From Zasmidium citrigriseum (taxonomy: Eukaryota > Ascomycota > Dothideomycetes > Mycosphaerellales > Mycosphaerellaceae), in NCBI GenBank assembly GCA_002786025.1, contig NHNW01000023.1, positions 1 through 64,000 on the forward strand: DNA of 64,000 nucleotides, written 5' to 3'. The stretch's first letter is position 1. Each line of letters opens with the position of its first letter. The notes under the pieces were generated by a model. That model was not told where the DNA came from, made no database searches, and saw nothing but the letters and a program-made list of their open reading frames with translations. This document shows, in pieces, positions 33,066-44,479 of the stretch. The position numbers were made by a program, and so were the translations under genes.

Positions 33066-34307
33066 TCAGGCCTTGTCGGCGTCGTTGATGCCGCCAGTCG
33101 TGATGATGTAGGTTGCCTCAGCCTCGGGGCAATCTGGAAACGAAGGTCAGCTCAAGTCGACTTCGCACCAGCCAAAGAGGATGGACTTACCAGGCGAGTC
33201 CATGATCTTGGCCACACGCTCATCGCCACGCCCCTTGCGAAGGAGGCACCGAGTGGTAGACGCGTGGGCGAGGACGTGGCCACCGACAGGCTTTCTGCCG
33301 TCTGCACCGGCGAAGAGAGCGCTTGCACCTGGGTCAGATTGGACTTGGTTGGACATGAGAGCCACAAGATTGAACTCCTCGGCCACGTTCACGAGCCTGC
33401 GGAGGAAGACACCAAGCTTCTGTTGGCGTTCACTCAGCTCTCCACGGCCAAGATAGTCGCCACGGTACAGGTTGAGAATGCTGTCGACGATGAGGAGGCG
33501 GTATTCTCCAGAGACGAACTTCCCGGGCAGGGCTTCGAGAATCTCCTCCTGCTGCTCGCTGTTGTAGGCTCGCTGGATGTTGACGTTCTCCATGACTTGC
33601 TCTCCGTCCATGCCGTAGCGTTCGGCGATCTGCATGAGTCTCTCTGGGCGAAAGGTGCCTTCGGTATCTGTATGGTGTCAGCGCATGAGTTGATGGTGGG
33701 AATATGGAAGGGGCCGTTTACCAATCACTGCAACCTTGCCAAGGCCGCCGCCCTCGCTCTTGGGCTGTTGCGTGATGACGGCCATGGTATGCATGAGCTG
33801 GGTCTTGCCGCATCTGTATTCGCCATAGACCTCGCTGACGCTGCGAGACTCAAAGCCGCCGCCGAGAATCTTGTCCCAGTTCTTGCTGCCCGTGCTGAGA
33901 CGGAAGCAAGTCTTGCGTAGGTGGTAGAGCTCGGCGCAGGTGATCATCTCATTGCGGCCGGCAGGCTTGAGGAGATGTTAGCAGATGGTGGAGAGCATCA
34001 GACTGGCATTGGACGTACCGCTGCCTTCTTCGCGGCCTCCTTGATCTTCTCGACCTTGACATCTGAGAAACCTTTGATCCTGAGAAGCTGCTTGGAGTGG
34101 ACGGCAATCACAGACTGTCCACGAGGTCAGTTAAATGCTACGATGCTCAACATGCAGACGACCTACGCCAATGGTAGGGTATCCCGCAACTTTGAGCTTG
34201 TTGATGTCGGCCTGGTTGATGCCATGACTCTGGAGGTCGTCGACTTCGACGTGGTCGCTCTGGATCTGCTGCTCGTCTTCCTCTCCGCTGGCGACTGAGG
34301 CAGGCAT
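33066..34307 (-). CDS. DMC1: Meiotic recombinase Dmc1
   Basis: RecA/Rad51-family strand-exchange protein specific to meiosis. Five exons (34167-34307, 34019-34114, 33722-33965, 33191-33667, 33066-33133) join in frame to 341 aa, the usual Dmc1 length. N-terminal helix-hairpin-helix region: [15 protein letters not shown] then [15 protein letters not shown]. Walker A is GEYRCGKTQ (127-135), followed by [15 protein letters not shown]. Walker B lies in LLIVDSI. Dmc1 rather than Rad51 is indicated by ERQQKL, QSDPGA and [14 protein letters not shown]. The C-terminus is [17 protein letters not shown]. The start is the first ATG before the acidic N-terminus; the frame continues upstream but through probable 5' leader. 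The large plus-strand frame 32850-33920 is its antisense shadow. Confidence 0.95.
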
Positions 34308-35278
34308 CTTGCTGGTGGTACGTGTACGAAATAGAACGAATGAACGAAAGGATGGTGCTGGTACAGGCTGCGTGTAGCTGGTGGGAACGAATGGGCTGAA
34401 TGAGTGCGGATGGGCGATGAGAAGAGGAAGAGGGAGGACGATGGAGATGCCGCGGGCGAAGGCATTTCGCCCATCGCCATCGGGGTGGAAGGCACCTGCC
34501 TGCTGCTTCCTTCCCAGCGTGAACGCGTCTTGGGGATGGTATGGAAAGAACGACGGGTCTTGGCGGGACAGGCCGAACATGTGACGCCGAGACCGACCTC
34601 ACCTTGCGAGAATCCATCGCACAAAGGGTCAGACAGACCGCCGCATGGAGGCAGGTTTGAAGGGATGAGGGTATTCCAGGGCCTGACTTTCACCCGTCAG
34701 CGCATCTTCCAAATCCACAAGTTGCTCCTTAACCCAACTTACATTCTGGACGACGGCATCAGCGAATACAGCATCAGCAATCAATTACACGGAATAGAGA
34801 TGGGTGATGTGAATTCCAAGTCCAGTGACAATGCTTTTCTGCGAGTATCTCGCAACTTGTGCCCTACTGCGCCCACAAACATGAACCGGTCCTGGGTCTG
34901 GAGAATAGAAGTAGATCCACCGTCCTTGAGCTCTCACATCGACACAACAGCTCCACTCTCCGCCTCCGCCTCCCAATTCAATTCTTGCCTACCTTCCTCT
35001 TGGTACTTGCCCCGCCTCGAAGAAGAACATCCACAAGGGCTACCGTCAACGGCTTCCGTCGTCTTGCCTCGCTCCGCCTGGGTATAAGGTATATGCTGGG
35101 TCGTGATGGGTCGTAAAGGAAACTTTTGCACGTGTCGTGGTCGTGAGATCATTCGAACGCTCGATCGAGAGGTTGATGCTGGAAATGCAACCGGAAAGAA
35201 CGAAGTCGGCCAGAAATCAAAAGCATCGTGCGCTGCTTCGTGGCCAGCTGAAGCGCGCAGCAATACCGATGGGAGAAG
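34308..35278. other. Intergenic region upstream of DMC1
   Basis: About 1 kb containing the DMC1 promoter and the 3' end of the zinc-knuckle gene. Frames on both strands (e.g. 34404-35087) carry no recognisable domain. I looked for an obvious meiotic upstream element by eye and saw none. Confidence 0.5.
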
Positions 35279-36174
35279 TTAAGCGACAGCTTGCGCTGGC
35301 GCAATTGGAGCCGCAACAGGGTCCGAAGGGAGGCCAGCGTTCACATCGCCGTTGACAGCCGTGCCGTTCTCGGTGGCAGCTTGCGAGCAGTCACGCGAGA
35401 TGTGGCCGGTCTCACCGCAGCCTAGAAATAATGTCAGCCCCGGCTCAATTGTACTCCCATTTCAAACTCACGGTAGCAAGTCTTGCCAGCGCTGTTCAAT
35501 GGGCCCCCGTTGGGAGCCGTGCAGTCGCGGCTGATATGGCCAAGCTTGCCGCAAGCGTAGCACTTCATGGCCTGAGCCTGGCAGTCGCGAGCAAAGTGGT
35601 TTGGTCCACCGCACTTGTAGCAAGTCGCTGCTCGGTTGCCAGCAAATCCACCGCGGAACCCGCCGCCGTAGCCACCACGAGCTGGAGGACCACCAGCACC
35701 ACGCCCAGCTGGCGCAGCGTTAGGAGTCGGGCAATTGCGCTGAAAGAGTTGTCAGAAAGAGTCGAACCGCCATTGGCCTTCTGATTGCATACCGCGAGAT
35801 GGCCCATTTGGCCGCACGAGTAGCAACGGCCACCCTGAGCACCACCGCTCAGACGCAGAGTTGGGCAGTCAGCCTGGACATGGCCGAGTCCCTGGCAGTG
35901 ATAGCACTGCTTCGCTGGATCCATTGTGAGCGTCTGTTCTGCTCGAACGTGTGTTGTTGGAGAGCAGACTTACTCTCGGTTGTCCTTGGGTGCGGGCAGT
36001 TATTGCTCTCGTGCCCTTCAAAAAGCGGTCAGCGCCTGTCCGTATCCGTTCCCAACTCTTTTCCTTACCCGGCTGCTTGCAGTTATAGCACAATCGCTCG
36101 CTGCTGGAGCACACCTCGGCATAGTGGCCCACGTTGCCACACTTGTAGCAGGCTCGGCGCGAAAGAGACGACAT
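35279..36174 (-). CDS. GIS2: Seven-zinc-knuckle nucleic-acid-binding protein (Gis2/Byr3/CNBP family)
   Basis: CCHC protein that binds single-stranded RNA/DNA; yeast Gis2 and human CNBP act in translation and mRNA fate. Exons 36069-36174, 35974-36015, 35793-35914, 35472-35739 and 35279-35421 join in frame to 226 aa. All seven knuckles are intact: CYKCGNVGHYAEVC, CYNCKQPGHESNNC, CYHCQGLGHVQADC, CYSCGQMGHLARNC, CYKCGGPNHFARDC, CYACGKLGHISRDC, CYRCGETGHISRDC. Four of the five exons begin or end inside or next to a knuckle, so misprediction of any intron breaks one. A Gly/Arg-rich RGG-like linker (GRGAGGPPARGGYGGGFRGG) separates knuckles 4 and 5, and the C-terminus is Ala/Pro-rich. Introns are 50-59 nt. 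The symbol is given by family. Confidence 0.93.
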
Positions 36175-37282
36175 CCTGCTTTCTCCCTCGAATAACTGCA
36201 GATTGCCCTTGTCAGATACTTGTATGGTGTAGGTGCGATGCGCCGACGTCCAAGTGTGAGCGGGCGTCATTGTCGAGCCGCCTTCGAGTCGCACAGCGGC
36301 GCGGCGACAAAGATTTTCATAGGGTGTTGGGGGGATTCGGGTCACTGCTGGCGGACGGCGGTGAATGCTCTGGACGGGAGGCGCATACCTCGTAATACCA
36401 ATAATCTTCAGCCTGCGACACGGTTAGCAGTTGTCCACGGTCTGCGCTCCAATGCGGCCGTGTCGGATAGCCGCGCAGATGCTCGAAACAACCACGCAGC
36501 GAGCCGATAACACGCCGATAAGAGCACGCGGGCACGGGGGCGGCGGACCTTCGAAAACCTCGCAACGTGCACACTTCCTTCACTCCGTCCTCACACCTCT
36601 GCCCTCGAACCGACGATGGCGAACGTAAAAAAGCAAAGAATGGCTTGGAGCAGTGAAAGAGTGGTGGAGTTGCTGGAAATGTGGACAAAGACTTGCAGCG
36701 GCGGCCCACTGCTCTCTAGCGCGGGGCGACTGCAAGCGTGCGCGCAGAAGCAGGGGAGGCCGGCAGCGAATGAAACGTTGGCGATGGGCGTGCTACCCGA
36801 CGCCTTCATTCAACTTTGCTCTTCGAAGCCGAGGAGACCAGCAGGACGCTGACCTCTGAGCGACGCGGGAAGACGGCGGCCAGACGCGGCGTCAACGACC
36901 ACCAGCGAAAGAGATGAGGGTTGCCGAAGGTAGGAGAAGGTCCAGGATATCGCAGGGGTACGTATCACTCACCTACAGCTGCCCCTGCCCTTTTCATTCA
37001 ACCAGCATCAAGTGTACCTGTGACATCCCGCTCTAAAGGAGAGGCCCTATCGATATTCCCAATATTGGAAGGCACTGGGCTTGTGAACAGAGTTCTGGCA
37101 GCTCGGCGTGTTGGCAAAGGGAAGAGACGTCCAGTCTGATTCGTCGACATGACCTCGTTTCTATCATCATTCTTCTACCATTTCACATCCTCTGTGATGC
37201 ATCTTTCAAATCCAACATGAATCTTTTCCTCCATCGAACGCCGGCCGTCTCGCGGTTATCGTGTGCAAAATGCAATCAGAGT
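36175..37282. other. Intergenic region upstream of GIS2-like gene
   Basis: 1.1 kb with the GIS2-like promoter/leader and the UAP1 3' end. A 78-codon plus-strand frame at 36616-36852 (MANVKKQRMAW...) starts with a good ATG but has no known domain, so I do not call it a gene. Confidence 0.5.
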
Positions 37283-38967
37283 TTACTCCTTCTCGATCAC
37301 TGCCGGTGCCTTGATCTCGCGGCCCTTGAGGAAGTCCAGCCCCTCGCCCGCGTACGAAATCAAAGGAGACACCTCCACGCCGGCGTCCGGACGCTCGCTG
37401 GTCACTGTGGCGCCCGCCTCTTCTACGAATCGCTTGCCCTGCATGAGAATGTCTTGACGTGAGGTCTCTGGGCAGTCCTCGCCGGAACCAGGAGCATTCT
37501 TCAGCGGGGAGAATTCGTCCTCACGCTTCACCTCCATGCAGGCGAACTTGTCCATAGACAAGAATGGGAAGCAATCGAAGACAAACTGCTCCAACTTGAT
37601 ACCGTTCGGCTTCTCTGGCTTGAATGCGTTGCCCTTCTCGTCCACGGTGGGGATCTTCTTCTTGGCAATGTGGTGTGGCAGACGGTGCGACCACTCGGGT
37701 ATCGATTGCAAGAAGTCGAAGCTGTAGTAGTGGTTGACGATGTTGGCAGCACGGAACTTGAGCAAGTTGCTGTCCTTCGAATCCTTGGCTTCTGCCGTCT
37801 CCTCGTCGATCTCGGAGTACTCGACCACGTCTGGCTTGCCATTCTTCTGCAGGATGAGACCAACGCTCTCCTTGGCGTTGCGCTTGCGGACGACCTGTAG
37901 CACACGATGTTAGTGAGCAATGGCTGTGGAGGTCTTGTTGTTCTCACCTTGGTAGCGATGGAGACGTCCTTCTCTGCGCTAAAGCCGATGAAGGTGGGAT
38001 CAGCCACTCTCACGAGGCAGTTGTCAACGCAGTATGCATGGATGTGTTTCACACCACGCTTCTCCATGTCCTGCACGATGCCTGAGCCAATCAAGGCCGC
38101 ATACAGCCCTCCATTGCCATCGGGTGCAACGGCGACCTTGCTCTTGCTCTCTAGTAGAATCTTCCCATCCATTGTAATGCATGGCAGCACACCTTGCTCG
38201 AAGAAGATGACGTTGTTGCGATTGAGGCCGAAGTACTTGTGTTCCTCGAAGAACTCTTGCGTGGGCTTGCGAGTTGGGCCAGAGGTCATGATGTACCATG
38301 GAATCACAACATCCTCCTTGTTGTGCAACTTGCTGGCGAGCTGCTGGAGCTTCCAGATACGCTCAGCTTGAAGTTGGAACAAAGACTTCTTGCTCTCAAG
38401 GCCAATGTTGTAGCAGCCCTTGGGAGCAGAGCTTCCAAGCCGAGTGCCTTGGCCGCCAGCCATGAGCACCACACCGACCTTGTTCTCTGAAATGTACTTC
38501 AAGCCTGACTCGTTCCATTTTTGCAGGTTGGCTTCGTCGCTGTCGATTGTGGAGGTGGTGGCAGAGTCGGGCAATGGCTCGAGCTTGGGCTTCTCGTTCT
38601 CATTCTCTGATTTGGGAGGGTTCAGGGCACGGTCGGTGATCTTGTTGATATGCTCTGGGTCAATGGGTTGCAGTTGTTGGTACAGTGTACCCTTCTCTTG
38701 CGGACCAAGTTCGTCCCAGAAGCCGAAAACCTGTCCCTGGCCTGCTTTCTCGTATTTCTCCTTGAGCTCTTGGAATTCGGCATCGCTTGGAGGTTGGGCA
38801 GGTGCTTCGGATTCTTGATTGCCGCCAAGGTTGAGGGCAGAGGCGGCCTGAAGGGAAGTCAGTATGAGGATTGTAAAAGGCGGTGTTTGCAAAGTAACGT
38901 TCTGCAGAACGTCCATCAAAGTGGTGGGGCTACGCACCTTGTTGACCAAATCTTTGACTGCGTCCAT
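37283..38967 (-). CDS. UAP1: UDP-N-acetylglucosamine pyrophosphorylase
   Basis: Makes UDP-GlcNAc from UTP and GlcNAc-1-phosphate in the cytosol, the precursor for chitin, N-glycans and GPI anchors. Exons 38938-38967, 37948-38847 and 37283-37894 give 513 aa. The nucleotide-binding signature is [19 protein letters not shown] (about 137-155); further family blocks are [32 protein letters not shown] and [30 protein letters not shown] closes the C-terminus. The first intron (38848-38937, 90 nt) is a multiple of three without a stop, so retention would insert 30 residues (starting [10 protein letters not shown]) after residue 10. Splicing is preferred because the donor, acceptor and the hydrophobic unrelated insert all look intronic. 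Confidence 0.95.
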
Positions 38968-40242
38968 GGCTTTGCTGTCCTGTGCTTGAGTCTGTCGTAA
39001 TGTTGTGAAAAGGAGAGGTCAACGAAGGAGAGATTCTTTGTTGTAGAAGATCAGGAGAAGAAAGTTGAACGCGTCCAGGTCAGCCAGCTAGCTCAGCAGC
39101 AAGAAGCTCGTGTTTCAGCGTGGGGCCAGTTGGTGATGATGACGCCGGGTTGGTGGCGTTTCAGGGTCGTGCTCAATCGATATCGTCCTGGCAACACGTT
39201 CTTCTTTGTTCACTTGTTCATCAATGTCTCCATCAATGACAGCACTGTCGGGCGCTTGACAATCCTCCATTTGCCCTCGTGAGCTGCCTGGCTGCTGTGC
39301 TCTGGACACAGCGTCTCAACAACTGGGCAAATCTTTGTCCGCCACGTCTCGTGTCAGGCACGCTGCGCCTCACACTACCACATTGGTATCGACCTTGACC
39401 GCCATCGACCAGCGGCTAGCTGCCATCATCAGCACAAGAATAGACACTCATTCCGCTAGTCGCAGGAACCGCTTACTCACCCAGCAGCATACGGGCGATG
39501 GACAGCACAAACCATGCATACCATCGTCCTTCCGCTCAAGTTGAAATATGAGCTCTCTTTGGGCGAGTGCCTTTGAAGGGCTTGCTAAACTCCTAGCCAT
39601 TGTCGACAAGTCCGGTGGTAGCTGGAGACATCACCTGCTTTTACCGGAACATCGACGGTAGCTGGTGTCTGGACTTCTGAAGAACGTATAAAACCAGACC
39701 TCTTTGCGCCGGCACACGGGCCTCTTATTGTCGAATGCTCGACCATGGCTAAGATGTCTGAACTCTCCTACTTACCCACCTAGAAGGATTCACTTACTGT
39801 CTTGACAGAACCATTCTGATTGGCCCACTCGCCAGATCTCGCTCAGGCGCTCCACGACAGCGTGGCTGTTCCGAAGCAAGGGCCCTTTAGAGCCTCAACC
39901 ACGTGCGAGACTTGCAAGACTCCATAGCAAACCGGGGTGATCATTGGACTTGTCGCCAACCTTTCCAGCGCGACCATCAATGGGTGTCTTTGGCGAGGCT
40001 GAAGGTCTCGCGAATGTCTACGACATGGGTTCAGCCGCATATTCGACATCAAAATACCATCTGGCGAGCAACACTGCGTCTCCATACGGTTGAGCTGAAG
40101 TTCTACCGATTCGTATATCAATAAGTCAAACTCCCGGGTTCAATCTCTCATTCCACCAACATTGGATCGGCCAGAAACATTCGCCGATTCTTTTGCATCG
40201 TTTCCTTGTTGTTAGATCGACTTCTGATTGTACAGTTGCAAG
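38968..40242. other. Intergenic region, 1.3 kb
   Basis: Separates UAP1 (-) and the carboxypeptidase (+), so it carries two divergent promoters. No gene recognised; frames at 39335-39544 (+) and 39843-40121 (-) lack identifiable content. Confidence 0.5.
39687..39694 (+). promoter_or_regulatory. Candidate TATA box
   Basis: TATAAAAC in plus orientation, 556 bases before the carboxypeptidase start. Too far for a simple promoter unless there is a long or spliced leader; a 12-codon upstream frame (MAKMSELSYLPT) begins about 60 bases downstream. Could mark a leader with an upstream ORF or be chance. Confidence 0.3.
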
Positions 40243-42183
40243 ATGATCTTCACTTCTCTGTTCCTCGCCTGCACTGCACTTGCTGGAAGCGCACTTGCTG
40301 GATTTCCACCACAGCCCGAAGGGCTCACCACAAGACAGTTATCTGGCCGACCGGGTGTCTCGATTTCCTACAAAGAGGTAGAACTGCCCCTTCTTCGGCA
40401 CTTTGACGATCGCTGACAGTGATAGACAACTATCTGCGAAACGAAAGCCAAAGGGTATGCGGGTTATGTGCATATACCTGCGTCCGAGCTCCGTGATGTC
40501 GAGATCGGCGAGCCTTACAACATCTCAATGTTCTTCTGGTACTTTCAAGCCAGGAACGACCCTCATCATGCACCCACATCGATATACCTAGCGGGAGGAC
40601 CAGGGCAGTCGTCGATGTACGGAGTTGCGGAATCGGGCGGGCCTTGCACGATCCTACGTGATTCAAACAGCACGGTGAACAACCCCTGGTCTATGACAAA
40701 CAATGTCAACATGCTTTATGTTGATCAGCCAGTTGGGTCCGGCTTCTCCTACGACACATTGATCAACAGCACACAAGATCTGCTATTCGTGGGCGCGCAG
40801 GATTCATCGACAGGCATTGAGACCTTTGCGAGCTACAATGGTAGCGTGCCGGCCGAGAACACCACCCTCCGATACGGCACCTTCCCAAGCCAGGACGCAT
40901 CGAGGACCGCGAACAATAGCGTCAACGCGGCTCGTACCCTCTGGCACTTCTCACAGGCCTGGTTCTCGTCATTCCCAGAATGGAAGACTTCTGATAAGCG
41001 CATCTCGCTGTGGGGCAACTCGTACGGTGGCTACTGGGTGCCCGTATCTGCCGAGTACATGGTCAAGCAAAACGTCAAGATCAGAAACGGAGAGCTGAGA
41101 AACAGCATCATTCTGAACATAGATACAGCAGGATGGACGAACGGCTGCACAGACATGATAATCCAAGGCGAATGGTATCCAGACATGGCATACAACAACA
41201 CGTACGGCCTGGAAGTCATCCCTGAAAAGGCCTACCTTGAGGCCAAGGAAAGCATCACCGCGGAAGGCGGATGTCTAGACCAGGTGCGCCAATGCAGAGA
41301 GCTCGGCGACGCCTACGACCCAGAGAACTACGGCACGAACGAGACGGTCAACAGCGTCTGCTCAGGAGCCGTGCTATACTGCTTCCAATACGTCCTCGGC
41401 GCCTACAACTCCTACAGCAATCGCTCCGTCTTTAATATGGCAGCCATGAACCCAGACCCCTTTCCACCGTCCTACCTTACCGGTTTCTTCAATCGCGAGT
41501 GGGTGCAGAAAGAACTTGGCGTCCCCGTCAACTTCACCGCAGACTCCCTTGCCGTCCAAACAGGAATGTTCTATGGAACAGGGGACCCAGCCCGTGTTGC
41601 CGGCAGCAAGTCGATGCAATACCTCCTCGACAGTGGCGTCAAAGTAGCTCTCGTCTACGGCGACATCGATTACCGCTGTCCTTGGAACGGAGCTGAACAG
41701 CTCAGCATCCAGACGAATTGGTCCGGTGCAGAAGCCTTCCGATCGGCCGGGTACGAATACATCCACACGAATATCGACGACTGTCACGACGATGAGAAGA
41801 CTGGTCTCGTCCGCCAGCACGGCAATTTCTCCTTCTCGCGGGTCTTTGAAGCTGGCCATGATGTCGCAGCGTTCAAGCCGCGCACCGCTTTCGAGATCTT
41901 CAATCGAGTGATGATGAACAAGGACATCGCGACTGGCAAGCTGCCGACTGATGGATCGCACAACGATTACAGTACCAAGGGCCCTAAGGATACGTGGTGG
42001 AGGAAGAACAAGCTTCCAACGCCGCCTCCACCACCGAACTGCAATCTGTACGCGGTATCGACGAGTTGCACGATTGAGCAGTACGAGGCGCTCCAGAACG
42101 GAACGGCGGAGATACAGGACTTCAATGTCGTGAAGCCTGCTGGTGGAACTCCCGGTTCGTTGGCGAATTACTTGCCATCGTAG
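40243..42183 (+). CDS. Secreted serine carboxypeptidase (peptidase family S10)
   Basis: Removes C-terminal residues from peptides, probably outside the cell or in the secretory/vacuolar lumen at acid pH. Exons 40243-40377 and 40426-42183 (48-nt intron) give 630 aa. Signal peptide MIFTSLFLACTALAGSALA. The oxyanion region is IYLAGGPGQSSM and LYVDQPVGSGFSY. The catalytic triad is Ser244 in LWGNSYGGYW, Asp in VYGDIDYRCPW (about 458-460) and His523 in EAGHDVAAFKP. The nucleophile elbow is GNSYGG rather than GESYGG. Many N-x-S/T sites and several Cys pairs fit secretion. A C-terminal extension of about 80 residues follows the catalytic His, with a proline run (TPPPPPN). Substrate preference is not readable. 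Confidence 0.94.
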
Positions 42184-42279
42184 AGATGGCTTTAGCATCT
42201 CCTTGACGACTTCAACATTCAATTCTGTACACACCAGCTTACTGGCTCATAGAACATGTATGATACTTGCGAACCTCCC

Positions 42280-43871
42280 TTACCACCTCACAATCTCCTG
42301 CCGATGAACATGATTCCCCCACTCATCAATATACCCAAAAGCCGCATGCGCCAACCGCTGCGAAACCTCAACCTCAACATCAATACTATGAATCCTCTTC
42401 GCCTCAGGAACATCCTCTTTACACATCACCACAAGCCCTTCCTCCTCTAACTCCATATACCGCTCGGCAATCGCAGCCGCAGGAACACTGGCCCAAAGCC
42501 CCTCCTGCCGCGGCAGCGCGCGCAAAACCGCAATCCCTCGTCTCCTGATCCACGGATCTCGACATCTCGTTGACATGAGGAATGTGGTGATGATGTACCC
42601 GATATCATAGCTGAAAGATGCACCGTGATGTTCCATCGCTAAGAGCTGGCGAACGATCTCCTCCGTAACGTCGATGATGACTTCGAAGTGCTCCTGTACG
42701 CCATCCCACTTCGTCTCAGCACCCATCAGGCCGGCTTTACTCATAGCCAGGCATCCGTGGTACCACAATTTCAGATTCAAGATTAGTAATTCCATCGACG
42801 GATCTGCTTTCGCCGAAACCCTTTCGAAGAACTCGTACCACATTTCAAGTCTTTGTGCGCATTTCTCCTTCTCCAAGTGCATGCGTGCCAACGTCTCGAT
42901 GTCTCGATCATGGAAAGCGCAATCCGCGTGATGCCCGAGGATGAGCATCCAACGGGAGAGATCGACCAGGGAGTCCCGGGCTTCGAAGACCGTTTCGTAT
43001 TCCCAGGGGATGAGGCTCGGTTCTGTGGCTAGGAAGTCCTCGACGCTGTAGTGATAGGGCGCGTTTCTGTCTGAGAAGCATACTGCAGGAAGGTCGAGAC
43101 GGAAGAGCGTCTGTTGAATCTCAACCAGGTCCTGTCGTCGCTGGCCTTTACGTATCCGGTCGACATGTTGCCGGGCTATGCGCCGCCCGTTGTCCATGTG
43201 TAGTTGGGAAGCTTTGAAATTCCCGCGTACGCTCTCGAAGCAGATGAAGACTACGCAGGCCGTGAGGATTTTGTCGATGTCTGTCGGGCTGGAGGTGGAG
43301 ATCAACTCCCGGGCTTTCTGGAGCGCGAGCTGGTATTGGTTGTCCGCGAACTGGCTATGTCGCGACTCCTCGGATCCATGATCTGAGTATTGGTGCCAGG
43401 CGCTGAGTGCTAGGACTGCGTGCTTGATTGCGGGTTCTAGATGGCAGGCTTGGAGGACTGTTCGGTCCCAGAAGGCGGAGTTTAGGAGGGAGTTGGTACT
43501 AGCGACTGTTTTGGAGCGAAAGAATTGGAAGTATCGTTTCTCGAGCACATTTTGGAAGGCCGGATCGACGACTAGTGTGAGTAATGGTGTTGAGGAGTCG
43601 CTGCTAGTACTGCTTTCGGGAGAGTGCAACTTTTGGGATCTGGATAGGCTTGCGGCGTGCAAGTCTCGTCTTGAGAATGGAAGATCGCTGTATCCATCGC
43701 ACTTCCTCCCGGTACTTTTACATCTATTGCAGACTGGCTTCGTCTCGTCACATTTAACCTGCTCGTGTTAGGTATGTCGGCAATCTTGGCTTCAAGATCA
43801 AGCATCTTACTCACCCGCCTTATTCGGCATGTGATACAGCCAGTCTTTGTTCTTCTAACCTTCGTTGCCAT
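42280..43871 (-). CDS. Zn2Cys6 transcription factor
   Basis: Fungal binuclear zinc-cluster regulator, 511 aa, from exons 43815-43871 and 42280-43758. The DNA-binding cluster is at the extreme N-terminus: Cys12, 15, 22, 29, 32, 39 (C-x2-C-x6-C-x6-C-x2-C-x6-C), with the 56-nt intron inside it between Arg19 and Val20. A short Ser-rich linker (SPESSTSSDSSTP) leads to a long helical middle-homology region of the fungal-specific transcription factor type (ACHLEPAIKHAVLALSAWHQ). ATG 43871 is the first Met before the cluster. The gene ends about 95 bases from the carboxypeptidase stop on the other strand. Target genes are unknown; adjacency to the carboxypeptidase is convergent and does not prove regulation. 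Confidence 0.9.
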
Positions 43872-44479
43872 TTGAGATGCGGTCAAGCCCAACAGTTCTT
43901 GGCTCGAGGCATCTGGATGCTTAAATTCAAAGTGGACCTCTACGCGAGCTGAAAGCTGAAGTTGCGTGGATCGTTCGCGTCCTTGCGGCTGAGTTCGTGT
44001 GGGCTTGATCCTAGTTTCGACAATGGCAGTTGCCTGAACGCCTCATTCAAGGCTCTGCCATTGAGAGCTGGGCCCTACAGTGTTTTCTTCCTGCATATGC
44101 CCTTATTCCTTCAGACGCATCAATGGTGACCAAGCTTTGATCCTGCGATCCTGGCGTTTCTTGACCGGCTTCAGGGCTGTGCTTTTGGCCCCGGAATGCT
44201 TCGTGGGACTCGATGCAGGAGCTGATTCTGAGTTACTGTTCTTTGCCTTTGCGTGAGCTGCTCGTGGTCTCGGTCATGAAGGGTTGAGACGTTGAAGTTG
44301 AGTCTCAACGCGAAGGAGTTGGTCTGGTGGACAATGGTTCTCGCTTCTCTGGCCAATCAGGTCTTGGCTGTCTCCTTCGCTCGTTGTATAGATGTTCTGC
44401 AGACGACGATTGGAGCAGCGAAGGCGAATTTTTCGGATGTGTCGATTTCATCGGACTCTTGGAAGGCAATCGGGACCAT
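43872..44479. other. Intergenic region between regulator start and THG1 stop
   Basis: Contains the promoter of the Zn2Cys6 gene and the THG1 3' end. No gene recognised; plus-strand frames at 44292-44905 largely overlap THG1 antisense. Confidence 0.5.

Noticed and set aside
32850..33920. 356-codon plus-strand open frame
   Set aside because: It lies antisense to four exons of DMC1, whose motifs and splice sites are clear; the plus-strand product has no recognisable domain.
34131..34580. Upstream N-terminal extension of DMC1 in the same frame
   Set aside because: The extension is low-complexity and precedes a conventional short acidic Dmc1 N-terminus beginning at 34307.
36616..36852. 78-codon frame MANVKKQRMAW... 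as a small gene
   Set aside because: Nothing beyond an ATG supports it, and it lies in the probable promoter/leader of the zinc-knuckle gene.
40120..40160. CCCGGGTTCAATCTC as a tRNA T-arm
   Set aside because: The flanks do not pair into a T-stem and no D-arm, anticodon arm or acceptor stem could be found.
41374..42234. 286-codon minus-strand open frame
   Set aside because: Antisense to the S10 carboxypeptidase coding exon; no known content.
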